In this document: piece after piece, positions 7,206-11,301 of the stretch | Layout: every line of letters starts with the position of its first letter | How positions within the stretch are numbered: the first letter of the stretch is position 1 | NCBI GenBank assembly: GCA_021816545.1 | Contig: JAKAXP010000062.1 | Span: forward strand, 1-11,301 | Reading direction: 5' to 3' | Length of the DNA: 11,301 nt | Source: Bacteroidota bacterium | Lineage (GTDB): Bacteria > Bacteroidota > Bacteroidia > Bacteroidales > VadinHA17 | The notes under the pieces: generated by a model | Database searches by the model: none | What the model was told of the DNA's origin: nothing | The model's input: the letters and a program-made list of their open reading frames with translations, nothing else | Translations under genes and position numbers: made by a program

Positions 7206-7708
7206 TTATCATGTATATCAATCCCGTAAAGCATATAGAAAGTATGCTCAAGGATTTTGACAATCTCCGCCATATACTCATGAACTGCCTTCACTGAGCC
7301 GGGGAGGGTATAGATGAGGGTGTTGCCGATGACGCCGGCAACGGCGCGACTGAGCAGCGCCTTCGGATTCCTGGTACCATACTTCACCCTGATCTGTTCC
7401 ATGATCCCGGGCATCTCCTTCGTCAGGAGCGGGCGCACCACATCGGTGGTTATGTCACGCGGACCGATCCCGGTGCCGCCGGTGGTGATTATAAGATCGG
7501 CTGCAGGTGCCTCCATGAGGGCTGCACGCAGTGCCACGGCATCATCAGGAAGGATGCTCTGCCTGATCTCACAATGCCAGCCGGCGGCAGCCATCGCATA
7601 CTTCACATACTTGACCACCGTCGGCCCGCTCAGATCGGCGTAAGCGCCACTGTGAGCCCTGTCGCTGAGGGTGATCACATGTACCCGGAATTTATCAGGC
7701 AATGTCAT
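7190..7708 (-). CDS. mog: Mog/MoaB-type molybdopterin adenylyltransferase
   Basis: The product belongs to the MogA/MoaB family, which activates molybdopterin by adenylating it with ATP so that MoeA can insert molybdate. It has 172 residues, the usual size for a stand-alone member. The core motif TTGGTGIGPRDITTD (75-89) contains the conserved GGTG, the RD pair and Asp89, in the position of a catalytic Asp of MogA; another acidic pair, DD at 55-56, is also in the expected place. LPGSVKAVHEYM (135-146) is the other family block. The ATG at 7708 has AAGGA about six bases upstream, inside the end of moaC, and the two genes overlap by 14 bases, so translation is probably coupled. It is the last gene of the operon. 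The symbol could equally be moaB; the two are hard to separate by sequence. Confidence 0.9.
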   Translation of the reverse strand: MTLPDKFRVHVITLSDRAHSGAYADLSGPTVVKYVKYAMAAAGWHCEIRQSILPDDAVALRAALMEAPAADLIITTGGTGIGPRDITTDVVRPLLTKEMPGIMEQIRVKYGTRNPKALLSRAVAGVIGNTLIYTLPGSVKAVHEYMAEIVKILEHTFYMLYGIDIHDKGKRH

Positions 7709-8150
7709 GTTTTTCCTTGTTTACCAGTTTGATATCTGAAATTGTCATTGTTTTGTCAACCGCCTTGCACATGTCATAGACGGTCAGCAGCGCCACGCTG
7801 ACAGCCGTCAGTGCTTCCATCTCCACACCTGTTCTGCCGGTGCAGCGGACAGTTGCGGTTGCAGCTATTCCCATTTCGTCCGGATCAAGCTTTACCCTCA
7901 CCTGGTCAAGGGTGATGTTATGACACAGCGGTATGAGTGTTCCGCATTGCTTGGCAGCATTGATACCGGCAATCTCAGCAACTGTAATGACATCACCCTT
8001 CTTCATCATATTGTCAGCCACCAGTTTGAGTGTATCCGGCATCATATCGATCCTTCCTGAGGCTGTAGCGATACGGTGCTGCACCGGTTTTTCTCCGGTA
8101 TATACCATATGAGCCCTCCCGCTCTCGTCGGTGTGTGTCAGTTTTGCCAT
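7695..8150 (-). CDS. moaC: MoaC, cyclic pyranopterin monophosphate synthase
   Basis: MoaC turns the MoaA product 3',8-cyclo-GTP into cyclic pyranopterin monophosphate, the first stable intermediate of molybdenum cofactor synthesis. The 151-residue product is near the family's usual 155-160. Active-site signatures are all present: Lys51 in KKGDV, LCHN at 75-78 (Cys76, His77), GVEMEALTAV at 108-117 with Glu110 and Glu112, DMCKAVDK at 126-133, and Lys141. Its ATG at 8150 is preceded by a strong AGGAGG eight bases upstream, and those bases are also the last two codons (Gly-Gly) and part of the end of moaA. The moaA stop is four bases from the start; the 3' end overlaps mog by 14 bases. Confidence 0.95.
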   Translation of the reverse strand: MAKLTHTDESGRAHMVYTGEKPVQHRIATASGRIDMMPDTLKLVADNMMKKGDVITVAEIAGINAAKQCGTLIPLCHNITLDQVRVKLDPDEMGIAATATVRCTGRTGVEMEALTAVSVALLTVYDMCKAVDKTMTISDIKLVNKEKHDIA

Positions 8151-8154
8151 ATTC

Positions 8155-8955
8155 CTATCCTCCTATATTATAAAAACCATTCACATGATTTGACGTTCCC
8201 CTTTCCGGTTTTGCCTCCAGGGCCTGTCGCAGAGCCTCCTCCGCTCCCAGTTCGCGTATGCTGAAACCCCTGTCGCTGAAGAGGCACGGACGGAGCATCC
8301 CCTCGGGGGTAAGACGGAGCCTGTTGCATTTTGCACAATGCCCTCCGGTGCCGCCGTGAACCACTGAAAAGGTCCCTGATGCCAGGTCCATCTGCCTTAT
8401 AAAACGAACCTCCAGTCCCTCCCGCATGCAGTAGTCAGCAACAACCCTGGCATCCTCCTCATCAGGGTTGCTTTTGATGACACAGTTTATCTTGACAGGA
8501 CGAAGACCTGCCTTCTGTGCCGCCTCAATGCCGTGCAGCACGGCAGCCAGGTCACCGCCGCGGGTCACATGCCTGTATTTCTCCGGGTCAAGGGTGTCAA
8601 GGCTCACATTGATCCTCATAAGCCCGGCATCGGCCAGGGTCATGGCATAATCTGCAAGGTATATTCCGTTGGTGGTCATTGACAGGTCGGTTATACCTTC
8701 AATTGCCGCCAGCATCCGAACCAGTTCAGCCACCCCCTTTCTCACCAGGGGCTCACCGCCGGTGATGCGTACCTTGCTTATCCCGGCAGCTACAGCCACC
8801 CGGGTGAAGGCTGTGATCTCATCATAGGTAAGGATATCCTGGTGCCTGATGAGCTTAACCCCCTCCTCGGGCATGCAGTACCGGCATCGCAGGTTGCACC
8901 TGTCGGTGACAGAGATCCGCAGATAGTTGATATGCCTGTTAAATCTGTCTAACAC
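8155..8955 (-). CDS. moaA: MoaA, radical SAM GTP 3',8-cyclase, short form
   Basis: MoaA is the radical SAM enzyme that converts GTP into 3',8-cyclo-GTP, starting molybdenum cofactor synthesis. It shows the radical-SAM cluster cysteines C20-x3-C24-x2-C27, the SAM motif GGEP (66-69), TTNG (94-97), the second cluster's Cys207, Cys210 (CAKCNRLRL) and Cys224, and the C-terminal Gly-Gly needed for activity. At 266 residues it is clearly shorter than E. coli MoaA (329). After VRFIRQMD (183-190) the sequence goes almost at once to GGTGGHCAKCNR, so roughly 60 residues that normally join the barrel to the second cluster are absent, with no frame break. The start is GTG (8955), supported by AAAGGAGAG upstream within moeA, which it overlaps by 17 bases. 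Function as MoaA is likely given the moaC neighbour. Confidence 0.9.
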   Translation of the reverse strand: MLDRFNRHINYLRISVTDRCNLRCRYCMPEEGVKLIRHQDILTYDEITAFTRVAVAAGISKVRITGGEPLVRKGVAELVRMLAAIEGITDLSMTTNGIYLADYAMTLADAGLMRINVSLDTLDPEKYRHVTRGGDLAAVLHGIEAAQKAGLRPVKINCVIKSNPDEEDARVVADYCMREGLEVRFIRQMDLASGTFSVVHGGTGGHCAKCNRLRLTPEGMLRPCLFSDRGFSIRELGAEEALRQALEAKPERGTSNHVNGFYNIGG

Positions 8956-10114
8956 TTACAGTCTCTCCTTTCTGAATCCAGCTCTGTCCGCGAGGGACCG
9001 TAATCACTCCCCATGCACCTGAAAGGGATGTTATGTGAGCCGATCCGTGGTACTCAACCGGCATCGCTTCACCGGCCGCTGTGATCGTGCACGGTATCCA
9101 TGAGAGTCTCTCGGCCCTTTTGCGGGAATAGTCGGCTGCAATCGGCATCTGCAGTACCGGGGCATGCTCGGTCACACCGGCCATCCTGTCAAGGAAGGCC
9201 CTGACCATCACCTCAAACTGCACGAATGTGGAGACGGGGTTCCCGGGAAGTCCGAAGACAGCCTTCTTCTCTCCCGTGCAGAATGTAAGAGGTTTGCCGG
9301 GCTGCATCGCCACCTGGTCAAAGTGTATCTTCAGCCCAAGCGAACGCATCACCTGAGGCACCAGATCGAAATCGCCGAACGAGACCCCTCCCGAGATAAG
9401 GAGTACATCGTTCTCCGCCAGTGCTTTCTTCATCAGTTCGGTGATTGATTCCTCCTCATCGCGGGCTATGCCGTAGTATCTGCCTATGGCGCCTGACCTG
9501 GCTATCTGTGCCAACAACTGTGATGAATTGCTGTTGCGTATCTGCGCCCCGGCCGGCACGTGGTCGGGCTCAACAAGCTCATTGCCTGTACTGATCACAC
9601 CCACGTGCGGGCGGCAGCTCACGGTCACCCGTGTGGCACCGACAGATGCCAGAACGGCAATATCCTGCGGCCTGATGTAACGGCCGGCGCGCAGTACCGT
9701 CTGGTCCTTCATTATATCCTCTCCCGCCTTCGCGATGTTGTCATTGCCCGGCCTGCCGGTGAACCGGACGCGACCGTCAGGCAACTCTTCACTGTTTTCC
9801 AGCATGAAAACATAATCTGCCCCGGCAGGCACTGCTGCACCTGTCATGATGCGGGAGCAGGTACCGGATGTCACCTCTTTCTCAGGCATGGCACCCGCGG
9901 CAATTGTCTCCAGTACCGTCAGCTCATGACCGAGGTCTGCATGCCGGCAGGCATAGCCGTCCACGGCACTCTTGTTCCACGGTGGCATGTCCATGTCACT
10001 CTTGACCGGCAGTGTCAGCGCACGCCCTGCAGCCTCAGCCAGCCCCACAACCTCCTTACCCAGGCGGAATGATGATTCCGTCACAATCCTGTATGCTTCC
10101 TCAAATGTTATCAT
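8939..10114 (-). CDS. moeA: MoeA, molybdopterin molybdenumtransferase
   Basis: MoeA inserts molybdate (or tungstate) into adenylated molybdopterin, completing the basic cofactor. The 391-residue product is close to the family norm of about 400. The N-terminal motif PPWNKSAVDGYA (44-55) holds the conserved Asp52. The central molybdopterin-binding domain has STGNELV (175-181), SGGVSFGDFD (241-250), QPGKP (271-275) and GLPGNPVS (288-295), all hallmarks of the active site. A C-terminal beta domain (about 320-391) follows. The start at 10114 lies only six bases from the end of the displaced modC reading frame (10121) and 100 bases from the actual modC stop, which supports the view that modC once read through. 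Its 3' end overlaps moaA. No defects seen. Confidence 0.95.
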   Translation of the reverse strand: MITFEEAYRIVTESSFRLGKEVVGLAEAAGRALTLPVKSDMDMPPWNKSAVDGYACRHADLGHELTVLETIAAGAMPEKEVTSGTCSRIMTGAAVPAGADYVFMLENSEELPDGRVRFTGRPGNDNIAKAGEDIMKDQTVLRAGRYIRPQDIAVLASVGATRVTVSCRPHVGVISTGNELVEPDHVPAGAQIRNSNSSQLLAQIARSGAIGRYYGIARDEEESITELMKKALAENDVLLISGGVSFGDFDLVPQVMRSLGLKIHFDQVAMQPGKPLTFCTGEKKAVFGLPGNPVSTFVQFEVMVRAFLDRMAGVTEHAPVLQMPIAADYSRKRAERLSWIPCTITAAGEAMPVEYHGSAHITSLSGAWGVITVPRGQSWIQKGETVSVRQI

Positions 10115-10120
10115 AACCTT

Positions 10121-10241
10121 TCAGTATACTTTTTTCTCTTCTCCCTCACCGACAAGCCTGAGCGATTCGGGTCGGAAGGAAACCACAACGGGTTCCCCGG
10201 TGATGTACTTCTGCTCATCCATCTCGACGGGTGATGTCAGC
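10121..10241 (-). pseudogene. modC: Displaced 3' end of modC (TOBE-domain tail in another frame)
   Basis: Downstream of the T6 run, a different minus-strand frame stays open to a TGA at 10121-10123. It encodes a tail that includes EMDEQKYITGEPVVVSFRPE and then SLRLV, which reads as the end of a TOBE domain of a molybdate-type ABC ATPase. Removing one T from the run (10242-10247 on plus) joins ModC through residues GDHFLLTSPVEMDEQ to this tail and moves the stop to six bases before moeA. As written, this piece is out of frame with modC and has no start of its own with a ribosome site. It is either a real frameshift, a slippage site, or a sequencing/assembly error. Confidence 0.75.
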
Positions 10242-11192
10242 AAAAAAGTGATCCCCGGCGTTGACAGTCACTTCGTATCCCGAGGGTGAAGGAACTATGT
10301 CCTCTATTACGCCGCGGATGTTGTTTATCTGCATGCCCGCAGCACCCTGCCTGGTAAGAAGAACCTCACCTGCGACAAGAATCAGCAGTCCGGATGACGG
10401 ATAATCCCCCTTCGGAAGCCTGAACTTCGTCCTGTTGTCTGTGATGCACGAGAAGTTGTTGTATGATTTGATGAATACCACCCTGAAGAAGTTCTTTATC
10501 CCGGCATACCTTGCCACGAACCTGTTTGCAGGGTGGGTGAATACTTCTTCCGGTGTCCCTTCCTGGATTATCCGCCCGTTGTGCATCACCCCCACGCAGC
10601 TGGCAAGGCTTATAGCCTCACCGAAGTCGTGAGTGACATGCACTATCGTCTGCCCGTTCCTGTTCAGTCGACGGAGCATCCTCCTTATGCTGTCCTTGAG
10701 GCTGGCATCGACAGATGCCATTGGCTCATCGAGGAGGAGGATCTTCGGCTCCGTCACCAGTGTCCGTGCCAGGGCCACCCTCTGCTTCTCCCCGCCCGAG
10801 AGGTTCCCGGGTTTTCGCAGCAGCAGGTCTGTTATGTTCATCTCCTCCGCAGCGCGCTGAACCTTTTCAATCCTCTCCTTTAACGGCAGCTTCATTATCT
10901 TAAGAGGATACATGATGTTATCCTTCACCGAGAAATGCGGGAAGAGGGCCAGGTCCTGGAATACCAGCCCGATGCCGCGGTCCTGTACACGCTTGCGGGT
11001 TATCTCTTCTCCCTCAAGGAATATTTTTCCCTTGTCAGGAGGTGTAAGGCCGCAGATGAGCTCAAGGAGCTGTGTCTTACCTGCACCTGAACGGCCGAGG
11101 AGTACATAGTAATCGCCCCTGGCTACCTCCAGTGAGATATCCTGCAGGAAAAATGAGTCGAGCCTCTTGCAGAGCCGTTCAGTCCGTAGCAT
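10215..11192 (-). CDS. modC: ModC-type molybdate/tungstate ABC transporter ATPase, 3' end frameshifted
   Basis: This is the ATP-hydrolysing subunit of a molybdate or tungstate importer. The 325-residue product has Walker A GRSGAGKT (33-40), Q-loop VFQD (77-80), ABC signature LSGGEKQ (131-137), Walker B ILLLDEP (151-157) and H-loop VTHD (186-189), then a C-terminal TOBE/Mop-like region. That region stops early: after GDHFFADITRRDG the frame meets TGA, while about 35 more TOBE residues continue in the next frame. The start is one of two adjacent ATGs (11195 or 11192) behind AGGAGGGAGG; 11192 gives better spacing. A longer frame from a TTG at 11231 only overlaps modB further. Context between modB and moeA supports molybdate/tungstate over other substrates; a WtpC-type tungstate ATPase is the main alternative. 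Confidence 0.85.
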   Translation of the reverse strand: MLRTERLCKRLDSFFLQDISLEVARGDYYVLLGRSGAGKTQLLELICGLTPPDKGKIFLEGEEITRKRVQDRGIGLVFQDLALFPHFSVKDNIMYPLKIMKLPLKERIEKVQRAAEEMNITDLLLRKPGNLSGGEKQRVALARTLVTEPKILLLDEPMASVDASLKDSIRRMLRRLNRNGQTIVHVTHDFGEAISLASCVGVMHNGRIIQEGTPEEVFTHPANRFVARYAGIKNFFRVVFIKSYNNFSCITDNRTKFRLPKGDYPSSGLLILVAGEVLLTRQGAAGMQINNIRGVIEDIVPSPSGYEVTVNAGDHFFADITRRDG

Positions 11193-11301
11193 CATCCTCC
11201 CTCCTGAATATCTGGCGGCGTTCTGTAGCAAGCACCCTGAACAGCACGAAGAAGAAGAGCGCCACGACTATGAATATTATTAATGCGGGCCTGGCGGCAC
11301 T
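11179..11301 (-). CDS. modB: ModB-type permease, 3' end only
   Basis: Forty codons are open from the right window edge to the TGA at 11179-11181. They encode a strongly hydrophobic helix (PALIIFIVVALFFFVLFRVL) followed by a charged, Arg-rich cytoplasmic tail (TERRQIFRREDD). This is what the last membrane segment and tail of an ABC permease look like. The stop overlaps the start of modC by about 14-17 bases, and the modC ribosome site lies within it, the typical modB-modC arrangement. The fragment is too short to identify by sequence alone; the symbol rests on context. The rest of the gene, and any modA, lie beyond the window. Confidence 0.7.
   Translation of the reverse strand, partial: SAARPALIIFIVVALFFFVLFRVLATERRQIFRREDDATD

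Noticed and set aside
6964..7281. Minus-strand open frame of 105 codons over the plug-mog intergenic region
   Set aside because: It overlaps the ends of both real genes and its middle is translated heptad repeat; there is no ribosome site or domain.
8155..8955. MoaA as a broken gene
   Set aside because: Although short, the frame is uninterrupted, both cluster triads and the terminal Gly-Gly are kept, and it begins with a good ribosome site, so a compact functional variant is more likely than a pseudogene.
9560..10072. Plus-strand open frame of 170 codons
   Set aside because: It is antisense to moeA, which has all its active-site motifs; the shadow protein is Cys/His-rich but has no ordered metal-binding pattern.
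10215..11231. Longer modC frame starting at 11231
   Set aside because: It would start at a TTG inside modB with no ribosome site; the paired ATGs at 11195/11192 sit right behind AGGAGGGAGG and begin the conserved ABC domain.

Overview
This window looks like a piece of a Bacteroidota chromosome, probably Bacteroidales or a relative. Three things point that way: the gene at 5752-7050 is a type IX secretion 'plug' (former DUF5103) protein, a family confined to that phylum; the nqr genes resemble the Bacteroidota form; and several starts lack a Shine-Dalgarno sequence. All genes have confident family assignments. I see no rRNA, tRNA, CRISPR array, transposase or riboswitch.

Left part (1-5595, minus strand): a compact operon nqrA-nqrB-nqrC-nqrD-nqrE-nqrF encoding the six-subunit Na+-translocating NADH:quinone oxidoreductase. 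Gaps between genes are 2 to 18 bases. nqrF is cut by the left window edge. Cofactor sites are readable: the FMN-accepting Thr of NqrB and NqrC, the paired Cys of NqrD and NqrE that hold the membrane iron site, and the 2Fe-2S cysteines and FAD motif of NqrF.

Middle (5596-7189): a 156-base AT-rich divergent intergenic region with a 15-base palindrome, then the plus-strand T9SS plug gene. A convergent intergenic region follows, holding a strong hairpin terminator. It is bracketed by inverted tracts of an AGGCAnT-type heptad that supply the stop codons of both flanking genes.

Right part (7190-11301, minus strand): a molybdenum operon, read modB (3' end only) - modC - moeA - moaA - moaC - mog. 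It couples molybdate/tungstate import to molybdopterin cofactor synthesis: MoaA and MoaC make cPMP from GTP, Mog adenylates molybdopterin, and MoeA inserts the metal. Genes overlap or nearly abut. Neither modA nor the molybdopterin synthase genes (moaD, moaE) are in the window.

The best leads are: an apparent one-base frameshift in a T6 run near the 3' end of modC, with the displaced TOBE-domain tail still open in the next frame; a MoaA about 60 residues shorter than usual, missing a block between the barrel and the C-terminal cluster; and the heptad-repeat structure at the convergent gene ends. I did not find a wholly new multi-gene system here; the gene content is core metabolism.
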